From: Methyloprofundus sp.
GTDB taxonomy: Bacteria; Pseudomonadota; Gammaproteobacteria; Methylococcales; Methylomonadaceae
DNA length: 64,000 nt
Assembly (NCBI GenBank): GCA_014859465.1
Contig: JACUUF010000001.1
Span: 94,719 to 158,718, forward strand
Direction: 5' to 3'
Part shown: piece by piece, positions 26,731 to 36,159 of the stretch
How positions within the stretch are numbered: position 1 is the first letter of the stretch
Layout: every line of letters begins with the position of its first letter
Position numbers and translations under genes: made by a program
Notes under the pieces: model-generated
The model's database searches: none
Told to the model about the DNA's origin: nothing
Seen by the model: only the letters and a program-made list of their open reading frames with translations

Positions 26731-27319
26731 GTGAGACAGTCTGACCTTCTTCAAGCAGGCTCTCAATTTCATCTTGATAGCAATTCACTGCACTGGCTTC
26801 TTTTGATATTATGACAGACTCAATCATTTTTTCAATTTCAGTTAGATTATATCTTCTTGCTTTCACCAACGGAACCTCCCCGCACTCAAGAGGACTTATC
26901 AGGCCTGCATTGTATTGAGTTATAAATGATGCAAAATTAGGATTCCCTGACCAAATAGCGGCTTCTATAGACCTTACTCCTCCAGCATCAGGATCCAATC
27001 CTCGCTCAAGAAGAAACTTCAGCATAATTATCTTGTCCTCGCCTATCAACTGATAGGATAAATTACTCCCATGCATAGAAACGAAGTTAATATCTGCACC
27101 CAGCTTAATCAGTGCGGCTACTGCTCCAATATAATTATTATCTATGGCGTACTCTATTAGTCGATATCCATTATTATCCTAAAAATCAGGATCGGCGCCG
27201 GCTTTTATTAACGAATAAGTATGTCCAAAATCTCCCCCTGTAAGATGTTTTTTATTGGAAATAATATTGTTAACAAACTTCTTTAACTCTTTTGTTTTCT
27301 GGCTGTCGTATTGATTCAC
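26708..27319 (-). pseudogene. Ankyrin gene with in-frame amber codon, tag YQDEIESLL
   Basis: A GTG at 27319 overlaps the preceding stop as GTGA and opens an ankyrin frame (ending LIKAGADPDF). This meets TAG at 27179-27181 and then continues in the same frame as DNNGYRLIEYAIDNN with good ankyrin periodicity to the tag YQDEIESLL and TGA at 26708. The amber stands where ankyrins often have Gln (CAG to TAG would be one transition). Only the part after an internal ATG at 27076 is continuously open. Nonsense mutation is the simplest reading; suppression is the alternative. Confidence 0.7.
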
Positions 27320-28326
27320 TGCTTGCTCACCTCACCTTTTATCTCAGCTTCAAGATCAGTTAACATACTTGATTTATACCCTTCAATCTCTTGAGACTCA
27401 GCTGTCTTCTTAAAGAATGAAAGGAGGTCAACAACTCCATTTAAGCCTTCAAAGTCAGCCTTAGAAAGCACTAAATCGTAATTGCACTTTAGCGCCCTTA
27501 AGACCAGATCATCAAGTCCTTCAATATCCTTGCTGTCACTGCGCATATTTAATAGCTCTATTGTCTTGTCAATAGACGGCGTATCAATAAGATTAGAAAG
27601 CTTTGAGGCTTTTCCTCCTGACCGTATGGATTTCAATATCACTTCATCTAAAGGTGTATCCAATAGCCTGTTAAATTTTTCTATACCATCATCAAGGTCG
27701 ATATATTCGCCCTCTATGCAGTCATCTCCCTCAAAACTCACCTCAATACCCATTATTGATTCGTTCAGGTTGATCTCTACTGAAGCATCACCCCATTCAA
27801 TACCATTTTCGTGAAGATAATCCTCTAAATACCTAATGAGCAATCGAGTATCTAGATCAGTGTTTTTAATAGGACCTTCAGAGGAGCTAATGTCAATGCT
27901 TTCTATTTCTTTGTTAAAAATAAATAAATTCAAATGAATAGCATCAAGACTTTTTAAATATTTAAGTTCATATTCAAGCTCAAACGAGCTAAAAAAGTCG
28001 CTAAAATTGACCTTTTTCTCATCTTTAATTTTAACGGCTTCCTTCTCATAAAAAGCCATCTTAAAAGAGGTTCGAGATTCATGAGGCTCTGTATTATTGA
28101 AGTAGAGAAAGCCTGTTGAACCTTCATCATCAAAGATATCAACATCAAGTGACGATTCAACAAAGTTACGAAATAATTCACTCAGCCCATCTTTAGAAGG
28201 CTGATTTATATCCCCTACGATGTCGACATGATCCACTCCTCCTGTTTCTGCATTACCTGAAAAGCTAACACTCACTTCTCTTGCTTGCAGCTTGTCAAGA
28301 TACTCTTTTAATGTTAAATCCTGCAT
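27316..28326 (-). CDS. DUF6878-like protein with tag YKSSMLTDL, 336 aa
   Basis: N-terminus (residues 1-120) contains VSVSFSGNAETGGVDHV, recalling the 'GxGDSGxIE' core of DUF6878-like proteins. It is clearly paralogous to 41608-42630, which has 'VEVSFSGGGDSGGIEDT' in the same place and the same overall layout. C-terminal half unknown. The tag is YKSSMLTDL. GGAG lies before ATG 28326, and a minus-strand TATAAT is near 28358. It is coupled to the ankyrin gene below by GTGA overlap. Confidence 0.75.
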   Translation of the reverse strand: MQDLTLKEYLDKLQAREVSVSFSGNAETGGVDHVDIVGDINQPSKDGLSELFRNFVESSLDVDIFDDEGSTGFLYFNNTEPHESRTSFKMAFYEKEAVKIKDEKKVNFSDFFSSFELEYELKYLKSLDAIHLNLFIFNKEIESIDISSSEGPIKNTDLDTRLLIRYLEDYLHENGIEWGDASVEINLNESIMGIEVSFEGDDCIEGEYIDLDDGIEKFNRLLDTPLDEVILKSIRSGGKASKLSNLIDTPSIDKTIELLNMRSDSKDIEGLDDLVLRALKCNYDLVLSKADFEGLNGVVDLLSFFKKTAESQEIEGYKSSMLTDLEAEIKGEVSKQ

Positions 28327-28502
28327 TGAGCAATCTCCGTATTACATAACAAATATTATACAGCACCCATACCTTATAAAGCTTCAATCCTGGATGTGAA
28401 GATAAATATAAATCGCAAATAATTGTTGCTAAATAGGTAAATAAAAGGCAATATATAGATAACAATTGAAAATTACTGAATAAATATAAAAAGGACAAGC
28501 CT

Positions 28503-29864
28503 ATGACTTACGAGCAGCTTTTCAAACAAATGCCACAATGGTTTAACGATATGTTTGGCTATGATTTAAGACACTCAAGAAAGCAGTGGGATATCCATAG
28601 CTTAGCTGAAATAGACGAATCAATGAGCGATTTAAAAGAAAAAGGCAAAGAAAGTAAGTTTTACAACATGCCAATCGTAAATCGTTTCGTTAATGGTGGG
28701 AATGCTTACCATATTTTGTTTTTAGGAACGATTGAGCGCCTTGAAATTGTAAACGAAATGGTGGGAGACTCTAATTTGAGCTACTTTGATGTAGCGCAAT
28801 TCATTATGGCCGAACCAGAAGGTCGCAATCTAAAGCTCGACCCAATAAGAGTCCTTAAAACATTTATCGAAGAAAGCCCGATGACCGTTAAAGACTTCCT
28901 GATTAAGTGCAGCCATCATGCCCAGGGTCGTGTTACCTACTCTATTCGAGATCATGTGGCTCAAATGTTAGGTAAGACAAACATTGGGAATGATCTAACT
29001 ACCGAGTTTTTCCAAGTTCCTGAGGATAAAACACTCTATATCGAACTTGGCCAAGATAAAATTGAGTCCCTGCCACTTATTATTAGTACAAGGGATAGCA
29101 CAAGCGGAGTACCAGGAGTCTTATTAAAGGAAGAATCCGAGCCGCTTGAAGGGTTTTATGTAAGTTCACGCTATGAAACATTTGACCAGGCTCAACACAG
29201 AGAATCCTTATCTCACTACACCAATAAAAACGGCTTTAAAACACATATAGAGGTCTTAATTGATACCTTTGGTGCCGGATTTGGTCATTTAAAAACCATC
29301 TCACTTTTATTTCATGGTCGAGTTACAAAAGATAATGATGTAGAAGAGCCAATAAATACCGGTTTTTCATTTGTTGATTTTCATATACCTATTTACGAAG
29401 ACGAAGAAAGAGAAATTAACCTTCAAAAACTTATCGATGTTCATTTTGAATTGTGGAGAGAGACTTATGACTGGTCTGACAACTTCTTTAATAACCAAAA
29501 AGAGTTAACATCACTTGCGATTGTGTCACTTCTTTATATTAACTCAACAGAATTTAGAGAGAAAGTTATCCCGTTCAAGGAGTTAAAAAGAAAAGTTGAT
29601 ACAATTTCTGCAAAAAAAAGACGTAAGTTCGAAACGAAATTAAGTCATACTGTCGATAGAATTTATGTTGGCCACAATGAGCTCGAAACGGGCGTTAGCC
29701 ATAAAACAGGAAGCAAGGTAAGGCTTCATTATCGACGCGGCCATTTTAAAGGCCAAAGACACGGCAAAAGCAATCAACTAAAAAAGGTTATCTGGATCAA
29801 GCCAACCCTTGTTGGAAAGGATAAGACAGAAGAGCCGGTCTTAAAAAGCAAGGTTTATAATTAG
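28503..29864 (+). CDS. Mobile-element protein with AcrVA2-like C-terminus, 453 aa
   Basis: The C-terminal 50 residues read HYRRGHFKGQRHGKSN followed by WIKPTLVG. This RRGH.RGQ..G....WI.P..VG signature is, from memory, shared by phage and plasmid proteins including the AcrVA2 family, which suppresses Cas12a by acting on its mRNA. The first 380 residues are unfamiliar. AGGAC precedes ATG 28503. It is a lone plus-strand gene in a minus-strand region and lacks the tail tag. The anti-CRISPR link is speculative. Confidence 0.45.
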   Translation: MTYEQLFKQMPQWFNDMFGYDLRHSRKQWDIHSLAEIDESMSDLKEKGKESKFYNMPIVNRFVNGGNAYHILFLGTIERLEIVNEMVGDSNLSYFDVAQFIMAEPEGRNLKLDPIRVLKTFIEESPMTVKDFLIKCSHHAQGRVTYSIRDHVAQMLGKTNIGNDLTTEFFQVPEDKTLYIELGQDKIESLPLIISTRDSTSGVPGVLLKEESEPLEGFYVSSRYETFDQAQHRESLSHYTNKNGFKTHIEVLIDTFGAGFGHLKTISLLFHGRVTKDNDVEEPINTGFSFVDFHIPIYEDEEREINLQKLIDVHFELWRETYDWSDNFFNNQKELTSLAIVSLLYINSTEFREKVIPFKELKRKVDTISAKKRRKFETKLSHTVDRIYVGHNELETGVSHKTGSKVRLHYRRGHFKGQRHGKSNQLKKVIWIKPTLVGKDKTEEPVLKSKVYN

Positions 29865-30446
29865 TATGCCGGGGCATTCAAGGCTTGGCATCTTGGACGC
29901 CCCACTTAATTCTTGATAAATTTCATTCTCATAATCATTAAGAATTATTTCTTCTCTTTTTTTGATTTCATCATTGAGAATTTTGACAACATTAAGTTTG
30001 CCCCTGCTTTTAGCTAAACTTATTGGATCACTTCCATTGGAAGGGGCTGGATCGATACTTGCACCAAGATCTAAAAGCTTTTTAGTTATTCCTATCTCAT
30101 CTCTACCGCCCGATGCTTCTACCTGAAGAGCCGTCCAGCCGCGCTCACTTTTAATATCTAAATCCAAACCCGCTTCATAAAGAAACTCAATCATTTCTAT
30201 GGCACGAGTAGAGCCCTTTAAGACACGGTGCAAGACAGAGCTGCCACGGTGATCCAAATCATCAAGCTTTATACCCATACCTACCAATCTTTTTGCCGCA
30301 TCAAAATGCTTCTGGTAGAAAATCCGGTGAATTAATTTGTCACCATTGGCACATTGAGCCTCCGGGTCAGCCCCTAGAACAATAAGGGCTATACCGGCGC
30401 TCGTAGCGGATGCGCTCCAATCATCATAGGATACCGTATCAAGCAA
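29841..30446 (-). CDS. Ankyrin protein with tag YENEIYQEL, start unclear
   Basis: Ankyrin repeats over residues 10-150 (SSVLHRVLKGSTRAIEMIEF, 'LDIKSERGWTALQVEASGG'), a charged helix, the tag YENEIYQEL, and an unusually long tail of 22 residues that overlaps the plus-strand neighbour. Homology with the next two genes extends upstream to about 30480 (ETKLLAELLDT), but no ATG/GTG/TTG occurs there in frame. The TTG at 30446 has no ribosome site. The start may have been lost. Confidence 0.65.
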   Translation of the reverse strand: MLDTVSYDDWSASATSAGIALIVLGADPEAQCANGDKLIHRIFYQKHFDAAKRLVGMGIKLDDLDHRGSSVLHRVLKGSTRAIEMIEFLYEAGLDLDIKSERGWTALQVEASGGRDEIGITKKLLDLGASIDPAPSNGSDPISLAKSRGKLNVVKILNDEIKKREEIILNDYENEIYQELSGASKMPSLECPGILIINLAF

Positions 30447-30488
30447 TTCAGCTAGTAATTTTGTCTCATTGGGCTGTACTTTACTGGT

Positions 30489-30923
30489 TTATTCTTCAAG
30501 AAGACCTCCATTGCAAGGCATAGTTAAATCCACTTCCCTTTCCAATGTTTCTAAATAATCCTGAATTAAAGATTTTTCACGCTTAGCGATTTCAGATTGA
30601 ATGAGCGAAGTGACTGAAGAATACCCCAGGACAGACCCAAAGCTATGCCAATGTACAGCCTCAGTCAACGCACTGCGCCCAACCCTATCTTTCGCATTCG
30701 CATCTGCACCAATAGCAATCAAGACCTTTACGCAGTCAAAGTGACCTGAAATAACTGAATGAATTAAAGCATTACATCCCCGCTTATCTTTCGCATTTAC
30801 ATCGGCTCCCTGTTTAATAAGCGCAATCAATTGATAATTATGATCCAGGGTCCAGTCTTCACGAATCTCAATAGAATTCATAAGCTCGACCAACTCCATA
30901 GTCTTCCCCTGGTCATAGCTCAT
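30489..30923 (-). CDS. Ankyrin protein with tag YLETLEREV, 144 aa
   Basis: Short ankyrin protein: two repeats at residues 20-90 (YQLIALIKQGADVNAKDKRG, 'NALIHSVISGHFDCVKVLIA') then a charged helix and a diverged tag YLETLEREV. ATG 30923 overlaps the end of the upstream ankyrin gene. One of three neighbouring ankyrin paralogues on the minus strand. Confidence 0.78.
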   Translation of the reverse strand: MSYDQGKTMELVELMNSIEIREDWTLDHNYQLIALIKQGADVNAKDKRGCNALIHSVISGHFDCVKVLIAIGADANAKDRVGRSALTEAVHWHSFGSVLGYSSVTSLIQSEIAKREKSLIQDYLETLEREVDLTMPCNGGLLEE

Positions 30924-31581
30924 GATTGAAAATCTCTGGGTTTATAAAAGAGTGAATCTCGTTTGATAAGTCATTTGCATAAAGAGACTGAGCTTTCTGC
31001 TCAATCCTTTTTATCTCATTCTGAATAGACTCAACAATCTTATGATGGCCGCCGGATTTAGCTAGGTTTAATGGCGACTCCTCTTCGTCACAGCTTAAAA
31101 ATAAATCCACCCCTAAAGAAATAAACTTTTCAACTAACAATTCCTTGCCATTCCATGCGCTAAACTGAAGGGGCGTCCAACCATTTCTATTGCGCATCTC
31201 AGTATGACTCTCAATATTAAAATCTACGCCTTTAGATGCGAGAATATCAATAATTGACAAGGATTCTGCTTCAGGAATTCGAGAAATAACCAACAGATGA
31301 GTAATCGTCTGTCCAAAACGGTTATAGCCATTTAAATTAACACCTAAATTAACGATCTCTTTAGCCAGTTCAGCATCACCTTTATAGAAGATTCGGTGAA
31401 TTAAATTATCACCTTTTTTACTCACAACCTCTGGGTTGGCGCCAGCCTTTACCAGTCTAATCGCTTCCTCTGAATGGATTCGCTCCCAATCATCAATATC
31501 GATAAAATTGAGTAACTCCAACAATTCAACCCCTGGCAGATCTGCTCCTACAATCCGTATAGAAGATCGATTGTTATTCAC
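30913..31581 (-). CDS. Ankyrin protein with tag YANDLSNEI, 222 aa
   Basis: Ankyrin repeats through residues 35-175 (DNLIHRIFYKGDAELAKEIV, 'TPLQFSAWNGKELLVEKFI'), closely similar to 29841-30446 (shared 'IHRIFY' and 'NLAKSGG/SLAKSRG' blocks). The tag is YANDLSNEI. The GTG at 31581 directly abuts the stop of the upstream gene (TGAGTG). Confidence 0.8.
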   Translation of the reverse strand: MNNNRSSIRIVGADLPGVELLELLNFIDIDDWERIHSEEAIRLVKAGANPEVVSKKGDNLIHRIFYKGDAELAKEIVNLGVNLNGYNRFGQTITHLLVISRIPEAESLSIIDILASKGVDFNIESHTEMRNRNGWTPLQFSAWNGKELLVEKFISLGVDLFLSCDEEESPLNLAKSGGHHKIVESIQNEIKRIEQKAQSLYANDLSNEIHSFINPEIFNHEL

Positions 31582-32319
31582 TCAGGACTCCAATTGATTT
31601 TCTTTTAAAACTTCAATGGAGAGTTCATCACGATACTGCTGAGCCGCATCATTTTCTAACTCCTTTAACCAAGTAAGAACAGCGTCCGGAATAGCATCTC
31701 TTGAGTTTTTTGCGTAAAATTCAACAACAGCAAGTAGCTCCGGAAAGATTTCTTTTGAAGAACTATCTAAATAATCAATGGCGTGACGACTAGAAATCCC
31801 ATCGCGAACTGATAAAATAAGCTTGTCATATGAATAACTAAAATAATCACCTTCGCCGCACCTAACATCTTCAAGAGTTTCAAAACCAAAACCCCCTCCA
31901 CACTTAATATCTATTAACATGGATGCTAGCTTATAAGTATCTATGTTATTAAGAACAGCCTTTTCCTTTAAAAACTTAGCGACAACATCTTCTTCAATCC
32001 TTGTGGAGGCACTCCTGTCTAAGATAAATTTGCTTAACTTTTCATCAATCCTTTTTGACAGTTTTTTAACAACAGTCTTATCTTCGATGATACTTGAAAG
32101 CCTATCGCTAACGAGAATATTGATGTCACCAGGCTTGTCAAACCCAGCCGGCCTCATCTTCTCAATCTTTTTAATGGAATAGCCCTCAAATAAGTCCTCA
32201 ATACTAATAATTTTTCTCTGAGCATCCATATCAAGCGGATCTGGGAAGCTAGAGAAGAATATTGAAATCTCATTCAATAAAGCCCCTTTCAAAAGCGTTT
32301 TAAAAACAGACTCAGTCAT
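31582..32319 (-). CDS. Unknown protein with tag YRDELSIEV, 245 aa
   Basis: Helical soluble protein, body unrecognised. ATG 32319 is preferred over an upstream ATG at 32394 because AAGGAA is 6 bp before it. That ribosome site overlaps the stop codon of the extended upstream frame (32330), as in coupled operon genes. The tag YRDELSIEV ends 8 residues before the stop. Confidence 0.75.
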   Translation of the reverse strand: MTESVFKTLLKGALLNEISIFFSSFPDPLDMDAQRKIISIEDLFEGYSIKKIEKMRPAGFDKPGDINILVSDRLSSIIEDKTVVKKLSKRIDEKLSKFILDRSASTRIEEDVVAKFLKEKAVLNNIDTYKLASMLIDIKCGGGFGFETLEDVRCGEGDYFSYSYDKLILSVRDGISSRHAIDYLDSSSKEIFPELLAVVEFYAKNSRDAIPDAVLTWLKELENDAAQQYRDELSIEVLKENQLES

Positions 32320-32329
32320 TCGATATTCC

Positions 32330-32827
32330 TTAAATATTTTTTGAATTACATAATTCAATAAAAAGATCATCACGATACATAGATAAGGCCTCACTTTCCA
32401 TTCTCTTGATGCCTTCCTGGGTTCTCGGAGCCATAATGTGCGTCTTTCCTGTCAACCATTCCCCTATGTAGGCCTCAAAAGCCTACTCAAACCAATGCCA
32501 TAAATCTTCGTTACTCCCATCACCAGCTTTGAAGTGAAGCCAATTTTCACCTAAGATCATTTCCCCATCTTCAGAGTCATCAAATGTGGGAGAATCGTTT
32601 TTTAAATACCTCCATAAAGCCCGGCCGCACGCCCAGTTATCCTCTAAATCAGAGGTAAAGTAGTTGAGTTTGCACAGATTCATCCAAAGGTCAACATAAG
32701 CATCAACTTCGTCTAAAAAACGTTTAGATCGATCGGCGTGCTTAGAAGGATAGAATGTAACAAGCTCACCCTTATCCACTTTGAGAACGCCTAGCTTGTT
32801 TTTATCTAGCTCAGCCTGGTTCTCCAT
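32330..32827 (-). pseudogene. Amber-interrupted gene; tag YRDDLFIEL follows the TAG
   Basis: 114 codons from ATG 32827 end at TAG 32483-32485 (DLWHWFE). The same frame then continues for 50 codons (AFEAYIGEWLTGKTHIMAPR and onward) and finishes with a charged helix and a perfect tag YRDDLFIEL before TAA at 32330. The presence of the window's tail tag after the amber shows the long frame is the ancestral gene. Gln (CAG) would fit the amber position. Body family unknown. Confidence 0.7.
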
Positions 32828-34445
32828 AAGTCACTTCTTTCTCTTTGCTATTAACAGTCAAAATATCTGCCTTGTATGACTTGATGTGCTCCGCCTCATT
32901 CGTATCAATTGCAAAGCCGTCCTTAAGATCCCCGTAAAGACGCACGCAACCATTGTCAATCTCAAATAAATTAACATCCTTGAAATAGGGTTCACGCTCA
33001 TTACGAATTAGAGCCTTGACCCGATCTTCAATTTCCAATGCAAGCTGTTCTTTATCTATAGACTTGACTGATTTACGAGCTTCCTCTTTTAATTCAGATA
33101 TTTCATCAAGCGTACCTTGAAAATCCTCGATGATATCCGACAATTCAAAAGGAGACTTCATATTTAGCAAGCAATCACTCAGCAAGGCTTTTAGATCTAA
33201 AAAATTAGCCTTTAAGTTAGCATCTAAAGCGACTTCACTTTTATCATTTGACAGCTTGCAACCGTCTAACAAGTTATTACTTGCGATGACAAGTTTGCTT
33301 CCCTGCCAATAAAAGTTACGCTTATCATGAAAATAACATCCCAATAGATCTGAAACCTTATTCGCCACTTTTTCCTCAATATCCGATTCTAATTTTTGAA
33401 TCTGAATAAGCTTAGGTTTTTCGGGTGATATCTGCTTTAAATCCTCATCTTCGGACAAGCGAATACTTGGACTGGTTTGACACTCAAAGCTATCCCCTTC
33501 CCCTATTAAGTAATGAGTTTTTCTCAATACCTCATAAGGGTGGCCAACATTATCTTCCCCATAATCCATGAGATCTTCAAAGCCAAGCGTAAAGCTGATA
33601 CTTATGTTCTTCTGAACGCTGTTTCGAATAACTTGATAATTAAGCCCGAGCGATTTAAGACTTCCCTCGATCCCGGCCAACCTTTCATCAACGCCATCCT
33701 CAATCGGTGACTCAGTTCCTATAAAAACAGTATAATCAATAGTGTCCACGTTACCCATTATCAAGGAAACCTCATTCCAATTCTGGATACCAATTGAGTC
33801 CTTACTTAATATGTTTTTAAGAAATAAGGCTTCTTTGTCTGAGACTTTATTGTTATCAAGGAAATCATTAAGACTGAGCGTCTCCTGTAAAGCCTCAGCC
33901 ATGCTTTCTTCAAGCCTAACCCAGTCAATCAAAACGTCTTCTGATGCCAAGCCAGTCAACTCCCTCAGGGAGTCTTCGCTCGAGATTCCAGTGTCTTTAC
34001 TGTCATAAACCGTTATAAATTTCAATTTACTAACATTTTCACTGCCTATTTGAGCTTCCAGAGATTTTAAGAGGCCCTGGGTTACAATTTCAGGGCTACT
34101 TAACGAACAGTGATTTATCAAAAGCGAAGCCGTCTCTTCCTGCCAATACCCTCCAGGAATGCCATCTTCTGTCAGTTTGTACATCAATATCTCAATGCCA
34201 TTAAGGTAAGACATAAAACGATAAAGAGCGGGATTTCTAAGCCAGCGATCAGTCTCGCCAATCTTAAATACAGTCATATCATTTTGACTTAAAAGTTTTT
34301 CATTATTAACGTAATTCAATAGAAAGTCAGAGACTTTTGTTTCAGCACTTCGAACACCTTCGTCAACCAAGTTATTGCTGGCATAAATGGCACTGGCAAA
34401 ACCCATGCTTAACTCAAGTAGTGATGTTTTTGTATTAACCTTCAT
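32811..34445 (-). CDS. Large unknown protein with weak tag, 544 aa
   Basis: 544-aa acidic protein without known domain; the middle is alpha-helical, with a coiled-coil-like stretch near residues 430-480 (ISELKEEARKSVKSIDKEQ). ATG 34445 has AAGGAAG 8 bp upstream. Near the end IKSYKADILTVN resembles the tag (Tyr, Ile at +4) but lacks the hydrophobic at +8, so it is not counted. The frame is open upstream to about 34613 (a 40-codon segment with NPYTEEKTKDINDLDR), possibly a fused remnant. Confidence 0.7.
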   Translation of the reverse strand: MKVNTKTSLLELSMGFASAIYASNNLVDEGVRSAETKVSDFLLNYVNNEKLLSQNDMTVFKIGETDRWLRNPALYRFMSYLNGIEILMYKLTEDGIPGGYWQEETASLLINHCSLSSPEIVTQGLLKSLEAQIGSENVSKLKFITVYDSKDTGISSEDSLRELTGLASEDVLIDWVRLEESMAEALQETLSLNDFLDNNKVSDKEALFLKNILSKDSIGIQNWNEVSLIMGNVDTIDYTVFIGTESPIEDGVDERLAGIEGSLKSLGLNYQVIRNSVQKNISISFTLGFEDLMDYGEDNVGHPYEVLRKTHYLIGEGDSFECQTSPSIRLSEDEDLKQISPEKPKLIQIQKLESDIEEKVANKVSDLLGCYFHDKRNFYWQGSKLVIASNNLLDGCKLSNDKSEVALDANLKANFLDLKALLSDCLLNMKSPFELSDIIEDFQGTLDEISELKEEARKSVKSIDKEQLALEIEDRVKALIRNEREPYFKDVNLFEIDNGCVRLYGDLKDGFAIDTNEAEHIKSYKADILTVNSKEKEVTYGEPG

Positions 34446-34754
34446 TCTTCGCTTCCTTACTTTGGTGTCTAAATTATAAAAAGCCAAGCCGGCCTTGTCT
34501 AAAAACTGACGATCAAGATCATTAATGTCTTTCGTCTTTTCTTCGGTATAAGGGTTGAATAGATATCAATAAGCCAACCCACTCTATTTATGCAAAGAAA
34601 CAACAATATCCAAACCCATCTCATCACTAGCAGAATCAACCGGTAAAAAATCACTACACACTTGCGGTTAAATAGAAGAAGGGCGTCTTACTAAGTTAAC
34701 TTAAGCCCCGTTTAATATGATACCTCTTAGCGCCTTTTAAAGGTTAACTCATGA

Positions 34755-35120
34755 TCAAGATATCTCGATAGGTTTAATTGATGAATCACTCAAGCTCTCT
34801 GAGATCTCTTCACGGTACCCATTTAAGGCTCGATACTCTTCCTTTCGGCCGAGATCGTGCAACTCGTGAATCCATCCCATAAACTGAGTCAATAGATTCA
34901 AATAATCAGCATCCTGTGTTTCATCAGAAAGTGACATTTCCATCACTGTCTCGTAAAAACAACCATCAAAAGGGATAGGTACCTCATCCGATAGATCGTT
35001 TAACCCGTTTTTCAAGCTCCATATTTCTTCATCGTCAGCAATCCTAAGTACCGCTTCTTTTGCATCACTTGAAGAGAAAACATGTCCATATACAGAATTA
35101 AGAATGTCTTGGCTAAGCAT
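34755..35120 (-). CDS. Small acidic protein with tag YREEISESL, 121 aa
   Basis: 121-aa acidic protein, unknown body, tag YREEISESL 11 residues from the end. It follows the LRV gene at 35139 by 18 bp and is probably co-transcribed with it. The 310-bp gap on the other side (34446-34754) holds the open remnant noted for the 32811 gene and nothing else I can identify. Confidence 0.72.
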   Translation of the reverse strand: MLSQDILNSVYGHVFSSSDAKEAVLRIADDEEIWSLKNGLNDLSDEVPIPFDGCFYETVMEMSLSDETQDADYLNLLTQFMGWIHELHDLGRKEEYRALNGYREEISESLSDSSIKPIEIS

Positions 35121-35138
35121 TGATTTCCTCGCTTATCG

Positions 35139-35642
35139 TTAAGGGTTTAGGCTGTTGAGAATATCTACTTCATTAGCAATCTCATCTCGATAATCATTAA
35201 CACAATCAAACTCCTTATCGCTAAGGTACTGAAGGTAAACAGGGTTTCTCTCTATCCTTTTTTTAAGGTGCTCTTCTTCCTTCTCACTGTTCAAAAGATA
35301 CAAAAGAGCGTCAATGGGTGAACTTTCATTATCACAAACAGCCCACCGAACAACTTCATCTTTATCTCTGGCTAACTCTGTTAATATTTCTTTTGGCGTA
35401 CCCTTGTTCCATGCCAAGTTTGCACGGACAGCTGGCTCAGAATCCTTAAATAATAGATAAGATAGCTCAACAGGAAGGCTGTCATTTCGAGCAACGCTAG
35501 CACGAACATCTGGGTCCATATCATTGGCCATTTCATACATTGACTCCATCGACTCATGTTCATTGAGAGATTTTTCAATCTTCTTCGCCCTTTCTTTGGC
35601 CAAGGCCATCTCCTTCTGAAATTGCGTTCTAAATAACTTCAT
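35139..35642 (-). CDS. LRV-repeat protein with tag YRDEIANEV, 167 aa
   Basis: Three to four LRV repeats at residues 35-125 ('VRASVARNDSLPVELSYL', 'VRANLAWNKGTPKEILTE'), preceded by a basic helix and followed by YLQYLSDKEF and the tag YRDEIANEV. The tail block is nearly the same as in the LRV gene at 81-842. ATG 35642; the divergent promoter region lies at 35643-35784. Confidence 0.85.
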   Translation of the reverse strand: MKLFRTQFQKEMALAKERAKKIEKSLNEHESMESMYEMANDMDPDVRASVARNDSLPVELSYLLFKDSEPAVRANLAWNKGTPKEILTELARDKDEVVRWAVCDNESSPIDALLYLLNSEKEEEHLKKRIERNPVYLQYLSDKEFDCVNDYRDEIANEVDILNSLNP

Positions 35643-35705
35643 AAATTATACAACCTTGTTATTTTTAGCTTAAACCTTGACGGATAAAGTATTCGCAAAT
35701 AAATG

Positions 35706-35733
35706 TTGTCATGCGTTGTTTTTAATGTATACT
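35706..35733 (+). promoter_or_regulatory. Promoter TTGTCA-16-TATACT for 35785
   Basis: TTGTCA at 35706-35711, 16-bp spacer and TATACT at 35728-35733, about 50 bp before the membrane-protein ATG. Confidence 0.6.
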
Positions 35734-35784
35734 GTAGTTGTGTATTTATAAAAAGTAAGTAAAAGCAAATAAAAGGATGTAAAA

Positions 35785-36057
35785 ATGGAAGCCTTATTAA
35801 TAACACTTTTCGCAATATTCATGTTCGCAATCATGTTTGCTACAGTAGGCGTAACCATTATCACTGCTCAAATGTTTTATGGGCGAATAAAGCCAACTTT
35901 AAAAATGGTTTTAATTCCTATTACTTTCTATCCAGCCTTAACACTGGTTGTCCATTTTATTTTTGACGCTGAATTCGTGTATGTATTTTGGGGTTATGGC
36001 GGTCTATTTGGTTCTGTTTTCTTCGTAACCTACCTGCTAAACCAGCATAATAATTAA
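35785..36057 (+). CDS. Small membrane protein, 90 aa
   Basis: Three hydrophobic segments (residues 5-30, LLITLFAIFMFAIMFATVG; 40-58; 68-86) with little outside the membrane. AAAGGATG upstream of ATG 35785 and its own promoter. No tag and no known family; isolated between minus-strand tagged genes. Confidence 0.72.
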   Translation: MEALLITLFAIFMFAIMFATVGVTIITAQMFYGRIKPTLKMVLIPITFYPALTLVVHFIFDAEFVYVFWGYGGLFGSVFFVTYLLNQHNN

Positions 36058-36159
36058 AGACTTCAGTAGCTCATCATTCCAACCCCTTCCTGACAGACGT
36101 CCAGACTCTACTGCATATATTAGAGAAATACCTAGCTTATTAAAAATACTGAATTCCTT

